Shown here: piece by piece, positions 26,705-35,264 of the stretch | How the letters are laid out: each line of letters begins with the position of its first letter | How positions within the stretch are numbered: the stretch's first letter is position 1 | Assembly (NCBI GenBank): GCA_903871875.1 | Contig: CAIQIR010000142.1 | Span: 1-64,000, forward strand | Reading direction: 5' to 3' | Length of the DNA: 64,000 nucleotides | Source: an uncultured Schlesneria sp. | GTDB lineage: Bacteria; Planctomycetota; Planctomycetia; Planctomycetales; Planctomycetaceae | Position numbers and translations under genes: made by a program | The notes under the pieces: model-generated | What the model was told of the DNA's origin: nothing | Databases searched by the model: none | What the model saw: only the letters and a program-made list of their open reading frames with translations

Positions 26705-28471
26705 TCAGCGATCGTTTCGCGGACCGCGTCGCGGTGGACCACCACCTTCACGCGACGGCCGGAAATCCCGTCGCGGTGGAAGTCCCGGCATCGCCTGCAC
26801 TCGGCGACCCCGCAGACGAACGCCCTGGACCGAATCCAAAATCTGTTCCGCGCATTCGGCGGCCACTTGCACAAAGCTGACCGTCGCCAGAATTTGAATT
26901 CCGCCGATCACCGTTCGCGGCACGCCGGCCTCGTTGGCGATACAGCCCACAAAATCGCCGGGAGTAATCCCCGCGTTGTCCCCGATATTGAACTTGATCC
27001 AGACACCGGTTTCATCGATTCGCGGAGCGGCACCACGGGCCGACGATTCACGCGGCCGCGTCATTTGCGGAGGACCATCGTCACGATGACCGCGCTGCGG
27101 CCGATCATCGAATGACTGCTCGCGCTGCGGACGGCGCGGCGGACGCGGATCGTCTTCGGCGATGCGTTCCGGCGCCCGCAGTTTTTCTTCCGCCAACAGA
27201 TGCATCAAGGCCGACACGATCTCGCCCGGCGCGTGTCCGGCTTCGATCAGGTCTTCCAGCAGCTTGTCCTGTGCCTTGAACTCGCCCGATTGAATCGTGT
27301 TATGCAGCGATTCGACCAGCCGACTGGCATGCTTCTCTTCCAGCTCTTCCAAGCGCGGCACCGACAAGCGAGGAATCTTGGCTTTCGTGAACCGGATGAT
27401 CTGCTGCAGCCGGCCGAATTCGCGACCGCTGACCAGGCTGATCGCCTTGCCACTTTTCCCCGCGCGACCGGTTCGTCCAATGCGATGGACATAATCTTCC
27501 GCGTCATGGGGCAATTCGTAATTGAAGACAATCTCCAGATCATCCACGTCCAGCCCGCGTGCGGCCACGTCGGTGGCCACCAGCAGTTCAATCTTCCGTT
27601 CGCGGAACCGCTTCATCGTGCGTTCGCGCATCGGCTGAGTCATATCGCCGTGCAGTTTGTCGGCGCTGTATCCGCGCGCCACCAGCGCTTCGGTCAGGGC
27701 GTCGACCTGGATCTTCGTGAAGCCGAACACCAGTCCATAGCGAACTTCATGCAGGTCCAGCAGTCGGCACAGTACTTCGGTTTTCGACCGATAATCGACT
27801 TCGACGTAGAATTGCTCGATCGCCGGCACATTGAGCGCCGTCGCTTCGATTTTCACCGTGACGGGGTCGTTGGTGAACCGTTCAATGATCTTGCGAATCG
27901 GTGGCGGGACCGTGGCCGAAAACAGCACCACCTGCCGCTTGTCCGGCACCGATTCGAGAATCTTTTCGATGTCGTCGCGGAAGCCCATGTCGAGCATCCG
28001 GTCGGCCTCATCGAGGACGACCATCTTGACCTCGTTCAGCTTCAGTGTCCCCTGCTTGATATGGTCGATCAGACGACCCGGGGTGCCGATCACGATCTGC
28101 GGTCCGGCTTTCAGCCCGCGGAACTGGTGGTCGTAGCTTTGTCCGCCGAAGATTGGCAGCTCGCGAACGCCCTTTTTGAAGAAGGCCAGTTTCGCGATCT
28201 CTTCCGCCACCTGTGACGCCAGTTCGCGCGTGGGGCACATCATCAGAATTTGCACGGCGCGATTTGCGGGATCAGCCAGCTCGACAGCGGGGATCCCAAA
28301 CGCGGCGGTTTTGCCCGATCCGGTTTGCGACTGCCCAATCACATCGTGACCAGCCAGCAGGGGTGGAATCGCTTCGGCCTGAATGGGCGAAGCCTGTTCA
28401 AACCCCATCCGTTCGACAGCCTTGAGAACTTCCGGCGACAGACCTAATTCAGAAAACAGTTTTTGTGTCAT
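26705..28471 (-). CDS. deaD: DEAD-box RNA helicase (DeaD/CsdA-like) with DbpA-type RNA-binding domain
   Basis: 588 residues. Q motif, Walker A (Q-T-G-S-G-K-T at 49-55), V-L-D-E-A-D, S-A-T and H-R-I-G-R-T-G-R-A-G appear in order. A charged Arg/Asp/Pro linker (residues ~440-490) leads to a C-terminal DbpA-like RNA-binding domain (V-W-I-K-F-N-I-G-D-N-A-G-I-T-P-G-D-F) and an Arg/Gly-rich tail. It unwinds RNA, typically in ribosome assembly and cold adaptation. The upstream region is unusually long (see the promoter at 29174-29201 and the GATC repeats). Confidence 0.93.
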   Translation of the reverse strand: MTQKLFSELGLSPEVLKAVERMGFEQASPIQAEAIPPLLAGHDVIGQSQTGSGKTAAFGIPAVELADPANRAVQILMMCPTRELASQVAEEIAKLAFFKKGVRELPIFGGQSYDHQFRGLKAGPQIVIGTPGRLIDHIKQGTLKLNEVKMVVLDEADRMLDMGFRDDIEKILESVPDKRQVVLFSATVPPPIRKIIERFTNDPVTVKIEATALNVPAIEQFYVEVDYRSKTEVLCRLLDLHEVRYGLVFGFTKIQVDALTEALVARGYSADKLHGDMTQPMRERTMKRFRERKIELLVATDVAARGLDVDDLEIVFNYELPHDAEDYVHRIGRTGRAGKSGKAISLVSGREFGRLQQIIRFTKAKIPRLSVPRLEELEEKHASRLVESLHNTIQSGEFKAQDKLLEDLIEAGHAPGEIVSALMHLLAEEKLRAPERIAEDDPRPPRRPQREQSFDDRPQRGHRDDGPPQMTRPRESSARGAAPRIDETGVWIKFNIGDNAGITPGDFVGCIANEAGVPRTVIGGIQILATVSFVQVAAECAEQILDSVQGVRLRGRRVQAMPGLPPRRDFRPSREGGGPPRRGPRNDR

Positions 28472-28787
28472 AATTCGATTTTACCGGGAACAGGCCCCAC
28501 ATCCCAGCCGCTTCCCCAAGAAGGATTGTCAGAGCCCCCCACCAACCACAGCTCCTACGCATTATTCCGATTCTTCTGTTCGCGTCGCTTGATGGGTTAC
28601 GCATGGACAGGTGGTTCGCGCGGTGTGCGTCTTTGGGACGAAGATTGTTGCTGTCCAGGGGCATTTTGTGGCCGCTTTGATGTGTGTTATTGGCACAGTT
28701 CTGGTTTTTGGCCTGTTTTCTCAGGGGTGATGGCTCCGCCGTAGTGTCGTCTGTTAATTTGGGTAATTCGCTCGAAAACAAATGGGT

Positions 28788-28850
28788 GATGATCAACATT
28801 GATCAACATGATCAAGTTTGGTCAACACCCCTGTTTTGTAGGGTTTGGCG
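28788..28850. repeat. Phased GATC decamer array, copy 1
   Basis: On the plus strand GATC starts at 28791, 28801 and 28810, followed by a degenerate GGTC at 28820, so spacing is 10, 9 and 10 bases, close to one helical turn. The unit on the minus strand reads ATGTTGATCA. The array is followed by CAACACCCCTGTTTTGTAGG and GTTTGGCG, a tail shared with copy 2. Either strand may be the functional one. Confidence 0.75.
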
Positions 28851-28860
28851 AGTTTTTTCC

Positions 28861-28913
28861 GATGATCGAGTTTGATCAACATTGATCAACATCCCTATTT
28901 TGTTGAGTTTTGT
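28861..28913. repeat. Phased GATC decamer array, copy 2
   Basis: GATC starts at 28864, 28874 and 28884, exactly ten bases apart, and is followed by CAACATCCCTATTTTGTTGA and GTTTTGTCG, which matches the tail of copy 1 with a few changes. The two copies are 73 bases apart, suggesting a duplicated composite site. Confidence 0.75.
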
Positions 28914-29173
28914 CGTGACCCGCGAAATCCTCTGACCACGTCCTGCGCCCCCGATTCCGCACGTTTCTCGCTTCCAATCGTTCATCGCCCGCCCCCCGCT
29001 TCGTACCGTCCCCTCGACCGACACCAAACGGGTCGATCGCGTACCGAATTTCGATTTCGACAAAATTGAGTTCCCGGTCAGGACTCTGCCTGACGCGGTG
29101 CTCCTCGCCGCCGGATCGGGGCAACTCTCCGATTTCGGTGGTCGTCTCGCCCGCGAAACAACCGACAGTAATA

Positions 29174-29201
29174 AATATAGGAATCGACAAGCAAATGTCA
29201 A
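29174..29201 (-). promoter_or_regulatory. Consensus sigma-70-type promoter facing deaD
   Basis: Read on the minus strand: TTGACA (29201-29196), a 16-base spacer, then TATATT (29179-29174). Both hexamers are at or one base from consensus and the spacer is near the optimum of 17. Transcription would start near 29166 and run about 695 bases before the deaD start codon. Confidence 0.6.
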
Positions 29202-29558
29202 TACTATTTGACGACGAGACAAAAATGTGAAAAAATCGGGTGCCGACGAAAGGCCCGAGGCGATTCGGTGTCCGCAGATCCGCCTGCAAGACGCGATTTT
29301 GTCGGCCGCGGTGTGCACTGTCGCGTGATCAGGTGAGCTCGTGATGGGGACGCCGGTCGTGAACAGCCGATCCGTCGATGGACGTCGTACGGCCCCACTG
29401 TGCGAACCTGAAATGGGTCGCTGAAGGCCGTGTTGGCCGGCCGGAGCGGATCTGGTGTTGGCCGTTTGGGCCTCTTGAGCTAGCCTTAGGCTCTGACTCA
29501 AAAGGCTGCTGGCAATGGACGCCGGCAGATTCGGAACATTCAAGGAGGAAGCCCCGCC

Positions 29559-30134
29559 ATGCTCACACGTCGACAAGTTCTGGCCGCATCGGTCGCCGCG
29601 ACGACACTCGGTACGTCTCTGTTCGTCGAAGCCAAGGAAAGCAGCCTGCCCCGCGTTTATTTCGACATCAGCATTGGTGGGAAAAAAGCCGGCCGGATCG
29701 TGATGGAACTGCGCGCCGATGTCGTGCCGAGAACGGCGGAGAATTTCCGCGAACTGTGCACGGGCGAAAAGGGCTTCGGTTACAAAGGGTCGAGCTTCCA
29801 TCGCGTGATTCCCGGCTTCATGTGCCAGGGCGGCGACTTCACCAATCATGACGGCAGCGGCGGAAAATCGATCTACGGCAACAAGTTTCCGGACGAAAAC
29901 TTCAACCTGCGTCACGCCGGGCCCGGCACGCTGAGTATGGCCAACGCTGGTCGTAACACCAACGGTTCACAGTTCTTTCTGTGCACGGGAGAAACCCCGC
30001 ATCTCGACGGCAAGCACGTTGTCTTCGGCCGAGTGGTCGAAGGGATGAACGTGGTCAAAAAGATCGAAGCGGTCGGCTCCAATGCCGGTCGGACCTCGAA
30101 AAAAGTCATCATCGAAGAATGCGGCGAAGTCTGA
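29559..30134 (+). CDS. Exported cyclophilin-type peptidyl-prolyl cis-trans isomerase, CypA-like
   Basis: 191 residues. A Tat-like signal (T-R-R-Q-V-L-A-A-S) precedes a single cyclophilin domain. The catalytic Arg lies in [15 protein letters not shown], with N-G-S-Q-F-F and [10 protein letters not shown] completing the active site. Long blocks ([18 protein letters not shown]) are those of eukaryotic cyclophilin A rather than of bacterial PpiA/PpiB. The tryptophan of CypA that contacts cyclosporin is replaced by His (T-P-H-L-D-G-K). AAGGAGG precedes the ATG. A terminator follows. Confidence 0.93.
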   Translation: MLTRRQVLAASVAATTLGTSLFVEAKESSLPRVYFDISIGGKKAGRIVMELRADVVPRTAENFRELCTGEKGFGYKGSSFHRVIPGFMCQGGDFTNHDGSGGKSIYGNKFPDENFNLRHAGPGTLSMANAGRNTNGSQFFLCTGETPHLDGKHVVFGRVVEGMNVVKKIEAVGSNAGRTSKKVIIEECGEV

Positions 30135-30173
30135 AATCCGAAGCCTGAAAAACAGCTTGCAATGAAATCCTTG

Positions 30174-30214
30174 ACCGGAGCCACCGAATTCGTTCGATCG
30201 GCTCCGGTTTTGTT
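30174..30214 (+). terminator. Terminator after the cyclophilin gene
   Basis: ACCGGAGCC (30174-30182) pairs perfectly with GGCTCCGGT (30200-30208), followed by TTTTGTTT. Forty bases after the cyclophilin stop and in the right direction. Confidence 0.75.
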
Positions 30215-30552
30215 TGGTGGCGGGGCCGATTGCTGTCGCTCAGCCTGTGGCCTTCCAGGCATCTCGCGCGATCAGCGGTCCCGCGCGAAAATAAATTGCG
30301 GTTCATGCGCGGTCCCGGTGCAAGTTCCTCCCTGTCGATCGCCTGGTAATTGAGATAGAAATGACGAGCCGAATCGGGGGGCGGTCAACGATTTGCCGCC
30401 GTCGAGCGTGTCGAAGACGCAGGAAACTTGAGTTCTGGATGACGTCTTCAGCTGTGCAGTTCGCTGCATCCCGCCGCTGGAATGGCTGATTCCCGTGGCA
30501 AGGCTGGCTCGATCGGCAGACCCTGGCAGAAGTGTTGGGTTAGGAGAATGTC
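30215..30552. other. Gap before the DUF1559 gene
   Basis: No coding frame recognised. It presumably contains the promoter of the DUF1559 gene; TAGGAG at about 30541 is its ribosome site. Confidence 0.4.
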
Positions 30553-31479
30553 ATGACGAGGATTTCACGGACGCATGGTCGTCATTCTCGACCGGGTTTT
30601 ACGCTGATTGAATTGCTGGTCGTGATCGCCATCATCGCCGTGTTGATTGCGATCCTGCTGCCGGCTGTCCAACAAGCCAGAGAAGCCGCGCGGCGAGCCC
30701 AATGCGTGAACAACCTCAAGCAGATCGGTTTGGCGCTGCAGAACTACCACGAATCCCACAACACGTTTCCGCCGGGATACGTCTCGAACTTTGATTCCCT
30801 GGGGAATGACACCGGACCGGGCTGGGGTTGGGCGGCGATGATCCTGGGCGAGCTTGATCAGGGACCGCTGCGTGCGTCGATCACGTTTGAGCTGCCGATC
30901 GAGAACATCGCGAACACGAATCCCCGGACGACGCGAATCAGCAGTGGCATGTGTCCCTCGGATTCCGCCGAGTCCACGTGGACGGCCGTGACGCGAGACA
31001 CCCTGGGAAATCCCCTGTCGACGATCTGTACGGTGGCGTCCGCAAACTACGTCGGTGTCTTCGGAGTCGCGGAACCGGGGATCGCCGGAGATGGCGTGTT
31101 CTTCCGCAACAGCCAGATTGGGATTCGTGACATCACCGATGGGGCCAGTCAGACCTTGTTGGTCGGCGAGCGGTCGCAGAAGTGGTGTGTGGCGAGTTGG
31201 GTCGGTGCCGTGACGGACGCCCAACTGTTTCCGCAGGCAGGCTCACCGGCCATCCCGCTCGTCGAGAATGCGTCCGGTATCATTCTGGGGCACACGTTCG
31301 AAGGACCCCCGAATTCACCGGACCTCGAATGCAATTGTTTTTCCAGCAAACACCTGGGCGGAGCGAATTTCGTGTTCGCCGACGGGCATGTGCAATTTCT
31401 GGTCACTGTGATGGACAGGACCAATTTCAAAGCCCTGTCCACGCGAGCTGGCCAGGAACCGATCGGAGACCTGCAATGA
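30553..31479 (+). CDS. DUF1559 prepilin-like protein with N-terminal methylation motif
   Basis: 308 residues. [16 protein letters not shown] is a type IV prepilin/pseudopilin signal (cleavage after Gly, Glu at +5), followed by [12 protein letters not shown] and [16 protein letters not shown], the invariant opening of DUF1559. Near the end, [13 protein letters not shown] is the family's H-x9-D-G tail motif. This family is hugely expanded in Planctomycetes and its precise role (pseudopilin-like surface or secretion component) is unsettled. The stop overlaps the next start (ATGA). Confidence 0.95.
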   Translation: MTRISRTHGRHSRPGFTLIELLVVIAIIAVLIAILLPAVQQAREAARRAQCVNNLKQIGLALQNYHESHNTFPPGYVSNFDSLGNDTGPGWGWAAMILGELDQGPLRASITFELPIENIANTNPRTTRISSGMCPSDSAESTWTAVTRDTLGNPLSTICTVASANYVGVFGVAEPGIAGDGVFFRNSQIGIRDITDGASQTLLVGERSQKWCVASWVGAVTDAQLFPQAGSPAIPLVENASGIILGHTFEGPPNSPDLECNCFSSKHLGGANFVFADGHVQFLVTVMDRTNFKALSTRAGQEPIGDLQ

Positions 31480-31733
31480 GACAAGCCATTCTCGCCGTCA
31501 TTTTGATCTGCTGTGCGGTGGGCTGCGGCAGTAGCCAACAGAGCAAGGCACTGACCATTGATGGCGTGCCGAAAAATCTGCTGGCCATCGCCAAAGAAAA
31601 GCTGCCCGACGTGACGTTTGACCAGGCCGTCAAAAAGAGCAACGGCGTGCTGGAAGTGCGTGGTAAGGACAAAAACGGGAAGGTGCGCGATATCGAGTTT
31701 TCACCGACGGGCGAAGTCGTGGAAATCGAGTGA
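31476..31733 (+). CDS. Small lipoprotein coupled to the DUF1559 gene
   Basis: 85 residues: [18 protein letters not shown], a signal peptide with a lipobox, then a PepSY-like small domain in character ([25 protein letters not shown]). ATGA overlap with the DUF1559 gene shows translational coupling, which is common for DUF1559 genes in this phylum. Function unknown; perhaps helps display or assembly of its partner. Confidence 0.8.
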   Translation: MRQAILAVILICCAVGCGSSQQSKALTIDGVPKNLLAIAKEKLPDVTFDQAVKKSNGVLEVRGKDKNGKVRDIEFSPTGEVVEIE

Positions 31734-31804
31734 CGAGGATGGTTGTCGATCGTTAAAACGTCATCGAGAGCGACGGACGAGAACCTTCTCCACAGGCAGG
31801 GACC

Positions 31805-32263
31805 ATGCGATCGATTCGTCAATTCATCGTGCTGCTGACGATGATGTTCTGGCAAGGCGGCTTCATGTTTTATGGAGGCGTCGTGGTGCCCGTGGGGGGC
31901 CGGATCCTGGGCTCGGAAACCCAACAGGGATTCATCACGCAATCGGTAACCAACTACCTGAATCTGGCAGGCGCCGTCTGCCTGATCGTCTGGGCCGAGC
32001 AGTTGTGGCATGAGCGACGACATGGAGTGACCAAACTCGAATGGAGCATTTGGTGCTGCAACATCGCTGCCTTGGGGGTCCTCGTTGTGGATCACTGGTG
32101 CATGGGTCGAGTTCTGGAATCGAGTTCGGCCAGCGTCATCGATCCAGAACGGTTCGGCCTGTATCACAAGCTGTACATCGGCACCAGTTCGCTCCAATGG
32201 CTCGCCAGTCTGCTGATGCTGTTCCTGGCGATCAGACGCTGGAACAGATCGATTGCTATTTGA
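31805..32263 (+). CDS. Four-helix membrane protein, DUF4149-like
   Basis: 152 residues with four hydrophobic segments, at about 6-30, 45-65, 78-98 and 127-143. The second segment's F-M-F-Y-G-G-V-V-V-P-V-G-G-R-I-L entry and the final W-L-A-S-L-L-M-L-F-L-A-I resemble small DUF4149-type proteins, but the match is by character only. Lies 71 bases after the lipoprotein, possibly in the same transcript. Confidence 0.65.
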   Translation: MRSIRQFIVLLTMMFWQGGFMFYGGVVVPVGGRILGSETQQGFITQSVTNYLNLAGAVCLIVWAEQLWHERRHGVTKLEWSIWCCNIAALGVLVVDHWCMGRVLESSSASVIDPERFGLYHKLYIGTSSLQWLASLLMLFLAIRRWNRSIAI

Positions 32264-32430
32264 ACCGCGAGGATATCCGGCGGGCTGAGGAAGCCGAATT
32301 GGCCTGGTAAAATCACGTCCGCCTTTCAGACACGGAATGGGGGCTTGCCGCAGGGCAGCGGAGCCGTTGTTGTCGTCGACGGAAGCTGTCCGCCACATGC
32401 CGCGTCGGACCGTAAAACGCCTCATAAATG

Positions 32431-32470
32431 ACAAAAGCCCCGTGCGGGATTTTTCGCGTAGGGCTTTTGT
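32431..32470. terminator. Symmetrical hairpin between two small genes
   Basis: ACAAAAGCCC and GGGCTTTTGT form a perfect 10-bp stem with a 20-base loop. The A/T arms make it usable as a terminator on either strand; it follows the membrane protein gene by 167 bases and precedes the next start by 60. Confidence 0.5.
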
Positions 32471-32529
32471 GTGGGGATTCTGCTATTTTGGGTGGTGTAT
32501 TGAACCGTATTTCCTAAAGGCGAATCCTT

Positions 32530-32844
32530 GTGGCAGACTTCAGAGACCCCGCTGATCTTCTCTTGAAGAATTTTTTCGACAAGGTATCCGGCCCGCTGCG
32601 ACACGCCAAAATCGAGATGGCGTCCGACCTGCAGTTGCACCAACAGACAGACGATTTGTTCAGTTGCTCGGTCGTGCTGACGCAGGGGGCGAAGAAACTT
32701 CCCCCGGAAAAAATCTACGTCAGCTTCAGCAGTTTTCCGATGATCAAATTCTTCGGCCGAACCTGGACGGAGTTTCAGGGCGAGCAAGGGATCGCTCCCT
32801 TCCTGACCGGCATTCAAGACCATTTTCGCCAGATCAAGGTGTAG
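32530..32844 (+). CDS. Small protein of unknown function
   Basis: 104 residues from GTG 32530, with AAAGGCG upstream. Soluble and of mixed charge (V-S-G-P-L-R-H-A-K-I-E-M-A-S-D; L-P-P-E-K-I-Y-V-S-F-S-S-F-P). No signal peptide, no recognised domain. Third-position base use agrees with neighbouring genes, so it is probably real. Confidence 0.6.
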   Translation: MADFRDPADLLLKNFFDKVSGPLRHAKIEMASDLQLHQQTDDLFSCSVVLTQGAKKLPPEKIYVSFSSFPMIKFFGRTWTEFQGEQGIAPFLTGIQDHFRQIKV

Positions 32845-32939
32845 CCGAGCAGGTGACGCGATCCGGCTGACGGCAGTGATTGCCATTCAATCCTGCCGCG
32901 GAAAATCGTTTGGCTCGTATTGACGTAGGCCACCACGAA

Positions 32940-34769
32940 TCAGATCTCCACTTCGGAGGTTGATGCGGGCTGGGAAATCGGAGCCAAGGATCGTGCATCG
33001 ACGACAATGGTGTCTGCGACCAGATCGCCCAGTCGCTGTCGTCGTTCGGTGAAGGCGATGCTCAGGATGCCAGGCGTCCAGCAGACAAAATTGGCGCAAT
33101 CGACGAAGAAGACGATCTCTCGGGCGAAACTGCGAGCGAATCCAATTGGCCTCAGACTTGTTCGGACGGTTCTCAATCGACACAACCATTTGCCGGGCGT
33201 GACGCCCCAAACGGCTTGAGTGATCAGTATGGCGAAGACGGTGATGACAAACACCGCTCCTACTGTGGCGGCGACTCGTGAGGCCAGGCTGACTGTGGGG
33301 TGATCAATTCGGAGATTGACGGCTTCGGCGAATGTCAGCCAGTCAAAGTTGCGCAGCATCAGCCAACCGATACCGAGGCTCGTGAGACAGATTCCGCTCA
33401 GATCGATCAGGCGGGCAAAACCTCGCCAGCCAAGCGAGGCGAGGTTGACCGTTTGGACTCCGAATTCATAGCGGGGTTTGGTGAACCACCACATGAGACA
33501 CCAGGTACCTGCGCCGAGTAGCAGGCCCAATCCCAATGCGGCAACAGGTAGGGCGAGGTACACAACGAGTTGCGCAAGGCCCATATTCTCTTCGGTGTCG
33601 GAGGCATTTGTCTGGCGAAGTTGGTCCGCTTCCACGGCATAGAAATGTGCCGCGCCTGTCGACGTCATCGCGACCACGTACGATCGCAATCCGTCCGGTG
33701 TGGTGACGACTCGGCAACTTCTCGATCCGAATTCGAGTGGCAGGGCATGGATCTCGTTCCAGGTCGTTCCGTCAAGCCGATAGTAACGAGCCGTCGGGCT
33801 TGCCGCGGAGATGTCGTCGATGATCAGGGCAGCTGGTTGTCCATCGATCAATAGCCCGTGAGTCGTGCGCCTGGCAATATCCGGTTGGGATGGCTGAGGA
33901 CGAACGAGAGTCCAGCCTATGAGGTCGTCGTCAGACGCGGAGACTTTGTCGGGGGAGTTGTTTTCGTCGTTGTAGACAACGGTTTTCACGAGATGATTTT
34001 CCGGAACATCGGCATCGGCAATCGTTGCTGGCCCAGGGTCCGGCATTTCCGGGGTCTCGAATTCCAGCCCCATGTGGTACAGGATCAATCCGTCAGCATG
34101 CAGAAAGAGATGCGTGCCTTGTTGGGACTGCACGATCTGAATCGACGATTTTCCGAGATTCAGGTTGATTGGAACGCCGCCCAGGATGCGTTCTCGGTCG
34201 AAGTCGGGCAGAGCCAGAGTTCCTGACGGGTTCCATTTTCCATTTTGGAGTGTCAAGACAGCGAGGCCTGAACGTGTCGATTCGACAACGGCGGGATCAC
34301 CCCTCCAGAGAAACTGTTGGTCCATTTCCACAGAATTCGGTGGTGTCACGAACGCCGACTTTTGTAAGACGCCGTCAATGATTTCGTAGGCTTCTTTACT
34401 CAACATCTCCACAAACCAGATTCGGTCACCGATGGCAAAAGCTTGAAACCCGCTTCGTCCCGACAGTGCCACATCGATGGGATGTGTCTCGGCCGTTTCG
34501 GGATCGAATCGGGTGACCGAACAGTTGTAAATCCCGTCGGCTGTTTGATTCCAGCGGGTGCGGATAAATCCGCCCTGCCAGAAAGGTTTGTGACGAAACT
34601 GACTGTTGAAGCGGAGTGGAGGGTGAATTCCCACCGTAGCGGGCAAGGGCCAGATCCGATTCGAATAGGCGAACACTCCCATGAGCCCGGCCAGTAGGAC
34701 CTGGGGTGCGGAGAGGACAGCCGCCAACAACAGGACACTGATCACGTATCCCAGTTTCCGACCTGGCAT
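32940..34769 (-). CDS. RDD-family membrane protein with large extracytoplasmic domain
   Basis: 609 residues. An N-terminal helix (about 6-28) leads into ~370 residues without helices but rich in short strands and tryptophans, of propeller-like character. Then come a membrane helix near residue 395 and a C-terminal RDD domain (about 440-600): R-G-F-A-R-L-I-D-L carries the Arg and Asp that name the family, and G-V-T-P-G-K-W-L-C-R and R-Q-R-L-G-D-L-V-A-D-T are typical. RDD proteins are usually short; some act as transporters or ion antiporters. ATG 34769 has GGAG-type ribosome signals (GAGGAGCAGGAG) and is favoured over 34808. Confidence 0.8.
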   Translation of the reverse strand: MPGRKLGYVISVLLLAAVLSAPQVLLAGLMGVFAYSNRIWPLPATVGIHPPLRFNSQFRHKPFWQGGFIRTRWNQTADGIYNCSVTRFDPETAETHPIDVALSGRSGFQAFAIGDRIWFVEMLSKEAYEIIDGVLQKSAFVTPPNSVEMDQQFLWRGDPAVVESTRSGLAVLTLQNGKWNPSGTLALPDFDRERILGGVPINLNLGKSSIQIVQSQQGTHLFLHADGLILYHMGLEFETPEMPDPGPATIADADVPENHLVKTVVYNDENNSPDKVSASDDDLIGWTLVRPQPSQPDIARRTTHGLLIDGQPAALIIDDISAASPTARYYRLDGTTWNEIHALPLEFGSRSCRVVTTPDGLRSYVVAMTSTGAAHFYAVEADQLRQTNASDTEENMGLAQLVVYLALPVAALGLGLLLGAGTWCLMWWFTKPRYEFGVQTVNLASLGWRGFARLIDLSGICLTSLGIGWLMLRNFDWLTFAEAVNLRIDHPTVSLASRVAATVGAVFVITVFAILITQAVWGVTPGKWLCRLRTVRTSLRPIGFARSFAREIVFFVDCANFVCWTPGILSIAFTERRQRLGDLVADTIVVDARSLAPISQPASTSEVEI

Positions 34770-35264
34770 CTCCTGCTCCTCATGCGAATCCGATTTCCAA
34801 CGCTTCACAAACGGTGCATCCCTGCAGCACGAGATAGCCGTCGACTTGAGCTAATATGTCTTAATGCGTGTGTTCGAGCAACCCCGAGTCAGGTGGCGTG
34901 GCCTGAGGAACGGAAGACGCTCGTCAGGAAGCGTAAATCGCGAGGCCGGTATACCCAGGATTGATGCAACCACTTCATTCCGCCAGAGTCCAAAGCGGAA
35001 ACTCAACGCGTTGCGGCGGAACTGGTGTCGGTTACGAGAGATATCAGGGGGGGGTGGAGTGCCGGGCCGAGGAGATGAATGTTCGTGTGCCATTCTTTCT
35101 GCTGCTGGGCTGGCGAAGTACTTCGCATTGGTCTCGTCCGTTCGGCGGGCTTGAAAAATGTGTCAAAATGTCTTAGATGGTGTGTCGCCCTGCTCTTGCT
35201 GAGCGAGTTCCGTTGCTCAGGAACATGTCTGATCGTTCTGACCGGCCCAATGACGGAGGATTCC
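34770..35264. other. Divergent gap between the RDD and PQQ-like genes
   Basis: No gene recognised. Both flanking genes are transcribed away from it, so it should hold two promoters; none is obvious. A run of eight Gs occurs near 35050. Confidence 0.4.

Larger units (their letters stand above)
28472..29558. other. Gene-free 1.1 kb between deaD and the cyclophilin gene
   Basis: Open frames here lack ribosome sites and family resemblance. It holds two arrays of GATC-containing decamers (28788-28913), a consensus promoter on the minus strand (29174-29201), and an AT-rich patch around 29165-29235. A long leader RNA for deaD is the simplest reading, but a separate non-coding RNA is possible. Confidence 0.5.

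Noticed and set aside
28788-28913. GATC arrays as a CRISPR array or as a replication origin
   Set aside because: The units are only ten bases without spacers, and no DnaA boxes (TTATCCACA-like) or dnaA/dnaN genes are nearby.
28812-29915. A 367-codon minus-strand open frame
   Set aside because: It runs across the promoter, repeats and the coding strand of the cyclophilin gene, has no ribosome site and reads as low-quality protein; it is a shadow of GC-rich antisense sequence.
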